A stretch of 64,000 bases of DNA from Paenibacillus sp. 37 (GTDB lineage: Bacteria; Bacillota; Bacilli; Paenibacillales; Paenibacillaceae): the NCBI RefSeq assembly GCF_008386395.1, contig NZ_CP043761.1:5394001-5458000 (forward strand), read 5' to 3'. A program made the translations under genes and the position numbers. Positions 18,757-28,490 of the stretch are shown here, piece by piece. Positions within the stretch are counted from its first letter, which is position 1. Each line of letters starts with the position of its first letter. The notes under the pieces were generated by a model. It saw nothing but the letters and a program-made list of their open reading frames with translations, did not search any database and had not been told where the DNA came from.

Positions 18757-19753
18757 AGTAATCATCCACATCCGAGCGTGTCACCACAGAGATCCCTGTG
18801 TCCACCATCACGGGAAGCGGTGCATTTTCACCGGATGAGGATGGGGCAGGAACCGTTAACTGGTGATGCAGATGGAACAAATATTGGAGTGACCAATATC
18901 CCATATTCCAGGTTCCCTGTGCAATTGTAGCTGAGATCGTACCGTTCTTGATCATATCCAATGTGGCCTTATTTGTATCAAACGAAATAATCTGCAATGG
19001 ATGTCTGTCCCCGGTAGTTTGAACGGCTTCCCCCGCCCCTGCTCCTCCGGTGGCTTCAGTCACAAAAATACCCGCCAGCTCGGGATGTTCCTTCATCATT
19101 CTCTGTGTTTCGTCTCTGGATACCATCGCATCACCGTGTCCGTCTGCAACTTCAACGATCTGCATGGAAGGGTATCTCTTCTTGATCGTATCGCGGAAGC
19201 CCTTCGTCCGCTCTTCATGATTTTGTTGCCCAGGCAAGGTTAATACCGCGACCTCTCCCTCACGCCCCAGCAGTTCAGCCATTTTATCGGCAGCCATTAC
19301 ACCTGACTTGTAATTATCTGTCCCTAGAAAAGAATAGGCCTCGCTATCAGGTGCATCCGCGTCGAATAAGACAACAGGGATATCTGCGTCGACTGCCTTG
19401 TTGATCGCTGGTACTAGCGATTGAGGATCGATTGCAGATATGGCAATGCCTGCGGGTTTACGAGCGATAGCCTGCTCGATTACCATGGTCTGCTCCTTCG
19501 CATTATACCGGGTAGCCCCGCGATATTCTACGGTCACGCCAAGTGCATCCCCGGCATCCTCGAATCCTTTGAGCGGGCTCTTCCAATACTCCAGCCCGGA
19601 CTGGAATGTAATCATGATATACGTCTCACCGATATCACCGCGCAGCCCACGGTCCTCCCATGAACTGTTTACCTGACTGGTGTATTCGAATCTCAACACA
19701 TACAACGCAAATGCTGAGATTAGCAAAATGTAAACAAGCAGCATTTTTTTCAT
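18746..19753 (-). CDS. Membrane-anchored sugar-binding protein of a sensing complex (XylFII/RbsB-like)
   Basis: 335 residues from ATG 19753 (GAGGAAGTGAACGGA before it). The N-terminus MKKMLLVYILLISAFALYVLRF is one membrane helix with no lipobox or obvious cleavage site, so the protein probably stays anchored. The rest is a type 1 periplasmic-binding fold: GFEDAGDALGVTVEYRG, MVIEQAIARKPAGIAISAIDP, IPVVLFDADAPDS and GIFVTEATGG. It is first in a three-gene operon with a LytS-type kinase and a YesN-type regulator. This suggests it detects a sugar and passes the signal to the kinase rather than serving transport. Confidence 0.88.
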   Translation of the reverse strand: MKKMLLVYILLISAFALYVLRFEYTSQVNSSWEDRGLRGDIGETYIMITFQSGLEYWKSPLKGFEDAGDALGVTVEYRGATRYNAKEQTMVIEQAIARKPAGIAISAIDPQSLVPAINKAVDADIPVVLFDADAPDSEAYSFLGTDNYKSGVMAADKMAELLGREGEVAVLTLPGQQNHEERTKGFRDTIKKRYPSMQIVEVADGHGDAMVSRDETQRMMKEHPELAGIFVTEATGGAGAGEAVQTTGDRHPLQIISFDTNKATLDMIKNGTISATIAQGTWNMGYWSLQYLFHLHHQLTVPAPSSSGENAPLPVMVDTGISVVTRSDVDDYYAK

Positions 19754-19800
19754 TCCGTTCACTTCCTCAAGTTGTCTGATCACCTTGTACTTCGTTTAAA

Positions 19801-19816
19801 TTGTAAACGCAATCAT
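19801..19816 (-). promoter_or_regulatory. cre (CcpA) site before the sugar-sensing operon
   Basis: TTGTAAACGCAATCAT fits the 16-position cre consensus WTGNAANCGNWNNCWW fully. It is 48 bp upstream of the sensor binding-protein start, inside the 207-bp divergent gap shared with the LysE gene. Confidence 0.72.
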
Positions 19817-19960
19817 TCAAAAAGAAAACTCCCCCTTATCTTTTTAAAAGGAAGCTCCTGTTGCTAACGGTGTACCTGCTGCAATAATGTACTATATGGT
19901 TTCTCCCTCTGGACGTATGATCATGGAACTAGACTACAACCAGAGGAGAGCATCATCATT

Positions 19961-20542
19961 ATGAATCTTGCATCTTTTTTAATCTACTGCATCGTTGTTA
20001 CATTCACCCCTGGCCCCAGCAATATCGTAATTCTTTCTTCTACACAGATCGTTGGCGCACGAAAAACAATGCGCTATGTCTGGGGAGCTACGTTGGCATT
20101 TGGTCTGCTGCTTACCGCTTCAGCTTTTCTTAATCAGCTTCTTGCGGGAGTGTTACCTGGAATTCTGAAGGTGATGCAGATTGTCGGCGGCCTTTACATG
20201 GTGTATCTGGCGTACCAGATCTACAAAATGGGTACCACCGAGGATGCACCGAAACAAGTTACCGGATTCTGGAACGGTTTTATCATGCAATTTGTGAATC
20301 CAAAGGTCGTCTTGTTTACTTTCACTGTCATTCCAAGTTATGTATTGCCCTTTTATCAAAGTTCATTTTCTTCGTTCCTGTTCGTGCTGCTGATTACATT
20401 CATTGGATTTCTGGCCTATTCCAGTTGGGTTGTTTTTGGCACGGTTTTCAGAACGTTGCTGAATCGCCACCAAAAATTACTGAGTATTCTCATGGCACTT
20501 TTTTTGTTATACTCAGCCATTATAGTATCCGGATTAATCTAA
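19961..20542 (+). CDS. LysE-family amino acid exporter
   Basis: 193 residues, six hydrophobic helices. The family signature FTPGPSNIVILSS is near residue 17, followed by GATLAFGLLLTASAF and FIMQFVNPKVVLFTFTVIPSY. LysE/RhtB proteins export amino acids or related small compounds across the cytoplasmic membrane. AGAGGAG precedes ATG 19961. The AraC-type regulator follows after only 19 bp and probably belongs to the same transcript, controlling export in response to the exported compound. Confidence 0.9.
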   Translation: MNLASFLIYCIVVTFTPGPSNIVILSSTQIVGARKTMRYVWGATLAFGLLLTASAFLNQLLAGVLPGILKVMQIVGGLYMVYLAYQIYKMGTTEDAPKQVTGFWNGFIMQFVNPKVVLFTFTVIPSYVLPFYQSSFSSFLFVLLITFIGFLAYSSWVVFGTVFRTLLNRHQKLLSILMALFLLYSAIIVSGLI

Positions 20543-20561
20543 AGCTTGGGAGGTGTGCTGC

Positions 20562-21347
20562 ATGGAACGGTTTAACTATAAAAAGTCGCAAGACGTGCTG
20601 GCACTATCCGCCAGCTTTACTGATTTTGCATACAAAAAACATTGCCATGAAGAGTATGCGGTCGGCGTAACCCTGCGTGGCATTCAACAATACAACCTGG
20701 ACGGACAATATCAGGCGTCTCACCAAAATGGTGTCATGTTATTCAACCGCGAACAGTCTCATGATGGAAGCTCCTATGATAAGGCTGGCATTGACTATGT
20801 GATGCTGTATTTGAAGCCGGATTTGGTAGAGGAGATTATAGGTAAAAAGGAATTGCGTTTTGGAAGTCCCATCGTCTATGACCCCGAGCTTGCACGTAAC
20901 ATTCTGATGCTGAACGATGCCGTTCAACTCAGACAGGACGAAGCCGAGTGCAGCGAACGGGTCTTCAATCTGGTTCACCTGCTGGCTCAGAAGGAAATGG
21001 ACACCAAGCTCTGGTTGCCTCAGGACAACCTGGTCCGCAAAGCCAAGGAAATCATGTTTTGCAGCACCGAAGATGTGCTCAAGCTGGACAACCTGAGTTC
21101 CGAATTTGGCATGTCCAAGTTTCAATTTATCCGTGAATTCAAGGCACATGCAGGCATATCCCCCTACCAGTTTTTCTTAAACTGCAAAGTAGAGCGTGCC
21201 CGTCAGTCCATTGAAAAGCAGAAGGACGTATATACTGCTGTTGCCGATTGCGGATTTGTTGATCTGACCCATCTGAACCGGCATTTCAAACGGGTATTTG
21301 GTGTCACAGCCTATGAATACATGTTGCAGCTGAACTTTAAAAATTGA
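20562..21347 (+). CDS. AraC-family regulator linked to the LysE exporter
   Basis: 261 residues from ATG 20562 with GGGAGG 8 nt upstream. N-terminal AraC-type sensing domain with a cupin-like part (HCHEEYAVGVTLRGIQQYNLDG, GVMLFNREQSHDG). The C-terminal two helix-turn-helix motifs are LDNLSSEFGMSKFQFIREFKAHAGISPYQF and YTAVADCGFVDLTHLNRHFKRVFGVTAYEY. It likely regulates lysE just upstream. Ends 43 bp before a structured repeat. Confidence 0.9.
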   Translation: MERFNYKKSQDVLALSASFTDFAYKKHCHEEYAVGVTLRGIQQYNLDGQYQASHQNGVMLFNREQSHDGSSYDKAGIDYVMLYLKPDLVEEIIGKKELRFGSPIVYDPELARNILMLNDAVQLRQDEAECSERVFNLVHLLAQKEMDTKLWLPQDNLVRKAKEIMFCSTEDVLKLDNLSSEFGMSKFQFIREFKAHAGISPYQFFLNCKVERARQSIEKQKDVYTAVADCGFVDLTHLNRHFKRVFGVTAYEYMLQLNFKN

Positions 21348-21390
21348 ACTAAAGAATATTTACACTGGCCACTCAGATGACAGAATAACC

Positions 21391-21517
21391 TTCTGATCGC
21401 TGTTATCCCCAGATTTTTTTGATCCCTTTTTATAAAGGGAAGATTCGGGGATAGCGTATGCTTTCGATGCAGCTTTCTTTCAAAAGGCTTTTAGGCGAAC
21501 GCTTCGCTTCTTCAGAT
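21391..21517 (+). repeat. Structured dispersed repeat, copy 1
   Basis: A 127-bp element whose second copy is at 24631-24758 in the same orientation. Ends TTCTGA / TCAGA can pair. Inside are three hairpins: a long one (CGCTGTTATCCCC with GGGGATAGCG, tipped by CCCTTT/AAAGGG at 21424-21439), AGCTTT/AAAGGCT (21471-21489), and GCGAA/TTCGC (21495-21507). It lies between the AraC gene and the minus-strand TIMP-like gene. See findings for base changes that keep the pairing. Confidence 0.75.
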
Positions 21518-21536
21518 TCTGTCTGTCCTTGGGCAA

Positions 21537-22109
21537 TCACACTCTTTTCTTTCTTCTCCAGACCCACACAACTGCCAACACTGCTAATAAAATGACTGTA
21601 CCGTATAAGATAAGATAGAAAGGCCCACTTCGCCCATCATTAGTTTCTCCAAAGTCTTCTTCACTCACAACCTTGCCTGCGCCCAGCAATTTCAGATCAT
21701 CTCCGGCTTGTTCAATTGGAACATTGCGACTGCACAGATTCGTATGTAGCTTATGATCCAATTCATATCGATAAGCATAGATCAGGTAGGACTGATTCTT
21801 TTCAAATTGAATGCCACAGGATTCAGATCCTCCGTCACTCGCAAGGATTTTCATCTTTTTGGCATCAACTCCCTTCCATGCCGTATCTACATCAAAGGTA
21901 TACTCTCTTAATAAGCCATCATGCTTCGACTGTTGAGAACGTCCCTTCTTCACCACTTCTCCTGTAAATACAGTTGTGTTTGTCTTCAATCTCTCTTGAA
22001 CATCATTCTCGACACAACTGCAAGCATACACTTTCTCTCCGGGAAATAGAGCTAACCCAGATGTAACCAACAGTAAGATCAACATGCACATCACCAAACG
22101 TCGTTTCAT
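21537..22109 (-). CDS. Exported TIMP-like protein with C-terminal membrane anchor
   Basis: 190 residues from ATG 22109 after GGAGGGGAG. Signal peptide LVMCMLILLLVTSGLALFPGEKVYA, then CSCVEND at the mature start. A CxC at the very N-terminus followed by an NTR-like beta domain (TVFTGEVVKKG, YTFDVDTAWKGVDAKKMKIL, SCGIQFEKNQSYLIYAY, CSRNVP) is typical of bacterial tissue-inhibitor-of-metalloproteinase-like proteins. The C-terminus has one helix, FYLILYGTVILLAVLAVVWVW, then RRKK, so the domain would face outside. Function in bacteria is not established; protease inhibition is only a family analogy. Confidence 0.72.
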   Translation of the reverse strand: MKRRLVMCMLILLLVTSGLALFPGEKVYACSCVENDVQERLKTNTTVFTGEVVKKGRSQQSKHDGLLREYTFDVDTAWKGVDAKKMKILASDGGSESCGIQFEKNQSYLIYAYRYELDHKLHTNLCSRNVPIEQAGDDLKLLGAGKVVSEEDFGETNDGRSGPFYLILYGTVILLAVLAVVWVWRRKKRV

Positions 22110-22278
22110 TCCGACCGCTCCCCTCCTACATTCTCTGCTTGAATAAGCGTTGTTAAGGTTACATATTTTTATTGCTGCTATATTTATTGTAAAATTATAG
22201 CACAATACAAATATCGTTATGTCCGACATACGCAAGGACACAACATACGAAATCAACCATCACGGAGGAACTCGACAT

Positions 22279-22947
22279 TTGATACACAACTGGAAAAAGA
22301 ACATCTCATTCCCGCTGCTCTTTGCAGCGTTATGCATGATCGCTTTTATAAGCATCGCCCTATCCATCAGCGACAACCAGATTCATCGATTTGATGATAC
22401 GCTGATCGGCTGGATTCAGGGGTTGGAATCCCCCAGCATGACGCAATTCATGCAGTTTTTCACCTGGATCGGCAGTGAAATGCCTGTAGTTTTCATTACA
22501 ATCATTTCCATGATTGTGTTATACGTTTGGCTGCGACACAAACGCGAACTACTCTTCCTCGCTTGTGTGCTCGCCGGTTCAACCCTGTTAAATGCATTGC
22601 TCAAGCTGGTATTCCAGCGTGCCAGACCTACCATTAACCGGATTATCGAAGTGAGCGGCTATAGCTTTCCCAGTGGGCATTCTATGGCCGCATTTAGCCT
22701 GTACGGTGGACTGGCCTTTCTAATCTGGAAACATGTACCCACCGTCACCGGACGTGTTCTGATGATTGTTGCCAGCGCCGTATTTATACTGACCATTGGT
22801 ATAAGTCGTATCTACTTGGGGGTGCATTATCCAAGTGATATCGTAGGCGGATACTTCTTGAGTGGTTGCTGGCTCTCCACATGCATATGGTTTTATCGGC
22901 GGCATTTGGAGCGTATGTCCCAACTGCAAAGCAGAAGGCTGGCCTAA
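22279..22947 (+). CDS. PAP2-family phosphatase
   Basis: About 222 residues, six membrane helices. The three PAP2 phosphatase motifs are visible: KLVFQRARP, SFPSGHSM and SRIYLGVHYPSDIVGGY. These enzymes dephosphorylate lipid phosphates such as undecaprenyl pyrophosphate or phosphatidate at the outer membrane face. The start is TTG 22279 with GGAGG 10 nt before it. An ATG at 22219 in frame would add 20 residues but has no ribosome site. Closed by a terminator at 22974. Confidence 0.9.
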   Translation: MIHNWKKNISFPLLFAALCMIAFISIALSISDNQIHRFDDTLIGWIQGLESPSMTQFMQFFTWIGSEMPVVFITIISMIVLYVWLRHKRELLFLACVLAGSTLLNALLKLVFQRARPTINRIIEVSGYSFPSGHSMAAFSLYGGLAFLIWKHVPTVTGRVLMIVASAVFILTIGISRIYLGVHYPSDIVGGYFLSGCWLSTCIWFYRRHLERMSQLQSRRLA

Positions 22948-22973
22948 GCGGCCCGCTATTGATCTACACAAAG

Positions 22974-23016
22974 AAATACCCGGCTTTCCTTAACTAAAGG
23001 ATAGCCGGGTATTTTT
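22974..23016 (+). terminator. Intrinsic terminator after the PAP2 gene
   Basis: Twelve-base stem AAATACCCGGCT/AGCCGGGTATTT followed by T-rich DNA. The rest of the gap to 23113 holds only a weak second hairpin. Confidence 0.85.
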
Positions 23017-23112
23017 AATATTCATATTTACTAGTCCTAAATTCGTTCAGGACCACATGTACCGCTTGTCCCAATTAAGGGAACAGGCTGATCTGTTTTT
23101 TTTCACACCAAT

Positions 23113-24758
<1,646 letters not shown>

Positions 24759-24877
24759 TCGATATCGTCCCCTTCACTACTTCGCAATAAATGAAGAACA
24801 AGTTATAAGACTGAGTCAAAATGTCTTCGTAAGACCATGTAACCAGTGTACCACCCATACCCTGACACCTATTGTCA

Positions 24878-24892
24878 TGGTATAATCAGAGC
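24878..24892 (+). promoter_or_regulatory. Extended -10 promoter directly before the WYL regulator start
   Basis: TGGTATAAT is a perfect extended -10 (TGn-TATAAT, hexamer 24881-24886). Transcription would begin about 7 bases later, at or next to ATG 24893. No ribosome site is present, so the mRNA may be leaderless. Confidence 0.55.
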
Positions 24893-25834
24893 ATGGAAAA
24901 TAACCGATTATTTCGAATGTTGCTTTTGTTATTGGAGAAAAAGAAGGCCACAGCACCCGAACTCGCCCGTATGTTCGAGATTTCGGTACGTACGGTGTAC
25001 CGTGATATCGACCGGCTGAGCGCTGCGGGCATCCCCGTCTATACGACGACCGGCAAGCATGGCGGTATCCATCTGATGGACAACTATGTCATGGACAAGT
25101 CCCTGCTGTCGGAAGAAGACCAGAATGAAATTTTGATGGGACTATACAGCATCAGTGCGATCCCACACCTTAATAGTGCTCATATGCTGCAACGGCTGAC
25201 CGCTCTGTTTGATCACAAGCTGGATTGGATCGAATTCAATTTCTCACCATGGGGCAGCATCCCCCTGCAAGAGAGAGAACTTTTTAATCAAGTAAAACAA
25301 GCCATATTAACGAATCAACTGATTACGTTTCATTATGTTAATTCGGATGGAGAGAAGAGCATTCCAACGGTGGAGCCACAGAAACTTATATTCAAAAACA
25401 GTACATGGTACTTCAAAGGATATATCCATGATGACCCTGACCGGAGAGAATTCGAGACATTTAAGATGAAACGGATCACCCAGTTGACTTTTCTGGCGAG
25501 AAAACACGATCACTCTGTTACTGCCGGATCAAACGACCCTGAATCAGAAGCAGCTCCTGTCCTGACTCCTCTGACACTCTCGTTCTCCAGCAATATTGCA
25601 TACCGAGTGTATGATTTTTTCGAACCTTCCCTCATTAAAAAAGAGCCTGATGGCAGGCTCCGTGTGTCTCTCGAATTAAATGTAGGGGAATGGCTCTACT
25701 CCTTCCTGCTATCGTTCGGTTCGGAGCTAACCGTAATCGAGCCTGTTCATGTTGGACAGGAATTGCTCAGACGTCATATCCAAGCCGTTGAACATTTGCA
25801 GAACGTCATGAACAAACTACCTAACAATGAATGA
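24893..25834 (+). CDS. HTH-WYL (YafY-type) transcriptional regulator
   Basis: 313 residues. N-terminal HTH_11 winged helix: RLFRMLLLLLEKKKATAPELARMFEISVRTVYRDIDRLSAAGIPVY. The WYL-domain region contains ITFHYVNSDGEKSIPTVEPQKLIFKNSTWYFKGY, and the C-terminal dimer part is LLSFGSELTVIEPVHVGQEL. Such proteins bind small ligands or nucleic acid through the WYL domain and usually act near their own gene. It is divergent from the GH1 gene. The start ATG 24893 overlaps the expected transcription start; no Shine-Dalgarno sequence is seen. Confidence 0.9.
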   Translation: MENNRLFRMLLLLLEKKKATAPELARMFEISVRTVYRDIDRLSAAGIPVYTTTGKHGGIHLMDNYVMDKSLLSEEDQNEILMGLYSISAIPHLNSAHMLQRLTALFDHKLDWIEFNFSPWGSIPLQERELFNQVKQAILTNQLITFHYVNSDGEKSIPTVEPQKLIFKNSTWYFKGYIHDDPDRREFETFKMKRITQLTFLARKHDHSVTAGSNDPESEAAPVLTPLTLSFSSNIAYRVYDFFEPSLIKKEPDGRLRVSLELNVGEWLYSFLLSFGSELTVIEPVHVGQELLRRHIQAVEHLQNVMNKLPNNE

Positions 25835-25840
25835 TATAAT
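25832..25840 (+). promoter_or_regulatory. Extended -10 promoter for the methyltransferase gene
   Basis: TGATATAAT (TGn-TATAAT) overlaps the end of the WYL gene and lies 67 bp before the next start, suggesting a separate promoter for the methyltransferase. Confidence 0.5.
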
Positions 25841-25907
25841 ATAGGCCTATACAACTTTTGATCACAGCTGACTCTCCATCATCCACCTGACCGAAGGAGG
25901 TTTATCC

Positions 25908-26723
25908 ATGCAAGACATTAGACGCAACAATGTGGAACGTTTCAAAGGTTTTGGTACGTTATACGATCAAAATCGGCCAGCTGCTCCCACTGAAGTGGTG
26001 GATATTCTAACGACATATCTTGGCAGCACACCGCGTATGGTCGCAGATGTTGGCTGTGGCACCGGCTTATCATCGTGGATCTGGCTTAATGAGGCAGAAC
26101 GTATCATCGGCTTCGAACCCAGCGATGACATGAGGTCTGTAGCAGAATCCAAGTGGGAATCTGCCGGGAAGCCGGATAACTTGCGGTTTGTGTCCGGCTT
26201 GTCTCACGACCTCGGACTACCAGATGGCAGTGTGGATGTGCTGACCTGCTCCCAATCATTTCACTGGATGGAGCCGCAACCCACACTACGCGAGTTTGCA
26301 CGTGTACTTCGTACAGGCGGCATATTTGCAGCCTACGATTGCGACTGGCCGCCAATGTTAGACTGGCAGTTAGAACAAGCCTATCTGCAGCTGAATAAGG
26401 AAGCAGATCAACGAGCAGCCAGTCTGGCTCCCCAGGATAGTCACGCACACAAATGGAGCAAGGATGGGCATTTGCAGCAGATTCAGCAGTCCGGGCTGTT
26501 CCGATATGTTCGGGAAATCGTATTTCATCACCACGAGACATTCACAGCCGATCGATATGTCAATCTCGCCCTGAGCCAAGGCGGCCTGCAAACGGCGTTG
26601 AAGCTCGGAGCGGATGATCTATTAACAGCTGCTGACGAGTTCAGAGTGCTGGCTAATCGTGTATTTGACGGACAATCCAGAAAAGTACTCTTTTCTTATC
26701 GCATGCGCCTCGGTATTGTCTGA
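25908..26723 (+). CDS. Class I SAM-dependent methyltransferase
   Basis: 271 residues; GAAGGAGG before ATG 25908. SAM-binding motif I is VADVGCGTGLSS near residue 45, followed by IIGFEPSDDM and DGSVDVLTCSQSFHWMEPQPTLREFARVLRTGG, the UbiE/Methyltransf_11 pattern. The N-terminus VERFKGFGTLYDQNRP is shared with a common group of small-molecule methyltransferases in Firmicutes. Substrate unknown. Confidence 0.87.
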   Translation: MQDIRRNNVERFKGFGTLYDQNRPAAPTEVVDILTTYLGSTPRMVADVGCGTGLSSWIWLNEAERIIGFEPSDDMRSVAESKWESAGKPDNLRFVSGLSHDLGLPDGSVDVLTCSQSFHWMEPQPTLREFARVLRTGGIFAAYDCDWPPMLDWQLEQAYLQLNKEADQRAASLAPQDSHAHKWSKDGHLQQIQQSGLFRYVREIVFHHHETFTADRYVNLALSQGGLQTALKLGADDLLTAADEFRVLANRVFDGQSRKVLFSYRMRLGIV

Positions 26724-26761
26724 ATGTAGTACGTCGCTTGCATCTCTCCTACATACCAAAT

Positions 26762-26815
26762 GCCAAAAGGAGGTCGTACATGTCATAACCATGACCTGTA
26801 CGACCTCCTTTTGGC
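26762..26815. terminator. Long convergent hairpin terminator
   Basis: A 54-nt near-perfect inverted repeat: 19-bp stem beginning GCCAAAAGGAGGTCGTACA, with an inner GTCAT/ATGAC pairing. It lies between convergent genes ending at 26723 and 26823 and carries AAAA/TTTT tracts inside the stem. Confidence 0.8.
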
Positions 26816-26822
26816 TATATTC

Positions 26823-27617
26823 TCAGGAAGAGAATAAGTCACTTAATTGTCGCTCTTGTACATTCAATGCCAACACCAATTTTGTCGGGTCTTGTCTTGA
26901 ATAAATGACGTTAATGATATGGCCTTGCTGCACTTGCGGCAGCGCAGAAGACAAAATTTCTTTTTGCGTTGTCACATTAAACGTTTCACCATTTGTCTTT
27001 GTTATGCTAAGTTTGAGTTGAAGCTTGATCTTATTACTGCCTCCACTGCCAAGTGGAGTGACATCGAGAATCTTGGCCATGGCTTTTTCGCCTGTTCTTG
27101 CAATATCCATCATCTCAGGGGATACCCCTTGTTGTACCATCTTTTCATCCAACAATTGCTGCATATCCTCCTGTGATAACTGTCCTTTCATATCAAGCCC
27201 TACCTTGCGTTCATCCTTCACAGAGACCACTAACGGAATGAAGCTGCCCGGCTGAAACTGAGCCATGGATGTCAGGGGAATAACGGTTTTCATTTCCGTA
27301 TCGTATTTCTCCCGCCCCTTACGCGACACCGTCAGACCCAATCGAACCTCCGGTTGTTCATTAATATACGTGCCAGTCTGTTGTATGCTCTTAATGACAC
27401 CCACTGCCGGTAAACCTGTCTTGACTCGACCTACACCAAAAATATTGCTCAAAATTGCAGGAACAAAAATCAACCCGAACCCGGCAAAGATCGCCGGAGT
27501 GTACCACCATGCCTGCATAATCATAAACGGATCATTCCACATCTTCTGTGCCAGAAATGGGGAGAACCCTACTCCGAACACAGTTAATACGCCAATGAAT
27601 CTCAGGAAACCTACCAT
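26823..27617 (-). CDS. Membrane protein with two repeated soluble domains, unknown function
   Basis: 264 residues from ATG 27617 behind AGAGGGTGG. Two N-terminal helices (FIGVLTVFGVGFSPFLA; YTPAIFAGFGLIFVPAILSNIF) are followed by a cytoplasmic or external part with two similar beta-rich units. One starts AVGVIKSIQQTGTYINEQPEV and the other KAMAKILDVTPLGSGGSNKIKL; each ends in a run like PGSFIPLVVSVKDE or QGHIINVIYSRQDPTKLVLAL. The next gene upstream encodes one more copy of the unit. Not recognised as a named family. Probably an operon of two functionally linked proteins. Confidence 0.68.
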   Translation of the reverse strand: MVGFLRFIGVLTVFGVGFSPFLAQKMWNDPFMIMQAWWYTPAIFAGFGLIFVPAILSNIFGVGRVKTGLPAVGVIKSIQQTGTYINEQPEVRLGLTVSRKGREKYDTEMKTVIPLTSMAQFQPGSFIPLVVSVKDERKVGLDMKGQLSQEDMQQLLDEKMVQQGVSPEMMDIARTGEKAMAKILDVTPLGSGGSNKIKLQLKLSITKTNGETFNVTTQKEILSSALPQVQQGHIINVIYSRQDPTKLVLALNVQERQLSDLFSS

Positions 27618-27740
27618 ATGATCCACCCTCTCTTAATCCTTCTCTTACTATCTCTATCCATACCTCTAACGATATATCTATTTATCGTTGTTATACGTAT
27701 TGTACACATGGGGTATCACTGTCTTATAAGCAAAGACCTT

Positions 27741-28157
27741 CTAAATGGACACTAGTCCCATATAGATCAGTTCGGACGGATTCGCTGGATTCTGACCCAA
27801 TCCCACCCGATCTCCAACTCGTGGAATCTGCATTTTGGACACCAGTGTCTCCAATGTTCGCTGATACTGGTTACCGTTTGTCTCTGTCACATCCAATACA
27901 AGCACAACAATCGGATCAAAGTTGATCAGTTTGCCTGTATCGGTGATTGTCACCACCGTTGCTGTTGCCGTTAATGGAAGCGAACCACTCGCGGCCAATT
28001 GTGCCTGCTTTGCCGAATCCAGACTTTGGTTGATTGCCTCCCGATGTTCCTTGGATACGAAACCTTTCATCATCATGCCAGTGAGTCCTTTATTCATCAT
28101 TTTATCCGCTTTAGCAATCGCATCTTCCTGTTTGTTCTTTTTACCGAACCATCCCAT
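27741..28157 (-). CDS. Small protein sharing the domain of the downstream membrane protein
   Basis: 138 residues from ATG 28157 with GAGGTG. Starts MGWFGKKNKQEDAIAKADKMMNKG, a basic helical segment without a signal peptide. The C-terminal 75 residues (ATVVTITDTGKLINFDPIVVLVLDV, then RVGDRVGLGQNPANPSELIYMGL) have the same order of elements as the two units in the 26823 gene: TG..IN..P, a hydrophobic strand, and a PGD/QGH turn followed by a x-x-P-x-x-L end. Function unknown. Confidence 0.65.
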   Translation of the reverse strand: MGWFGKKNKQEDAIAKADKMMNKGLTGMMMKGFVSKEHREAINQSLDSAKQAQLAASGSLPLTATATVVTITDTGKLINFDPIVVLVLDVTETNGNQYQRTLETLVSKMQIPRVGDRVGLGQNPANPSELIYMGLVSI

Positions 28158-28490
28158 AGTAAGCACCTCATTTGTTTTATTTTTATTTATAGTTAAATTA
28201 TAAACACTGCGGCTTGTCTTTGAATACCCTTCTGGCGGCATACAAAAAAAACGAAAAATCCGGTAATTGAATGACCGGATAATCGTTTCTTAAGTAAGGA
28301 ATGTTGCTAATTCCGCAAAAAAGATCTGCTAATCCGATCTTCATTTCACGATTGCGAGCCATTTTTTGTACCAAGTGCGTTGGCAACGCACAACATCATG
28401 CCAAAAACAGTAGAATTTTAGCCCATAAGCATAAGTATTACGAATACACACTTTTTCAACCTTTTACACTGAGCGAGCTGTTCCCCGGAA
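28158..28490. other. 333-bp gap with a perfect 17-bp palindrome
   Basis: GTGCGTT GGC AACGCAC at 28375-28391 is a perfect inverted repeat that could be an operator or small hairpin. A minus-strand frame of about 60 codons (28198-28386) has no ribosome site and no recognised motif, so it is not called as a gene. Nothing else is evident. Confidence 0.4.

Noticed and set aside
26762..26815. Long hairpin considered as a small RNA or mobile repeat
   Set aside because: It lies precisely between two convergent stops, so a bidirectional terminator is the simpler explanation. No second copy was found in the window.
28198..28386. 62-codon minus-strand frame between the 27741 and 28491 genes
   Set aside because: No ribosome site before any start and no recognised motif. 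It could be a gene remnant but the evidence is too weak to call.
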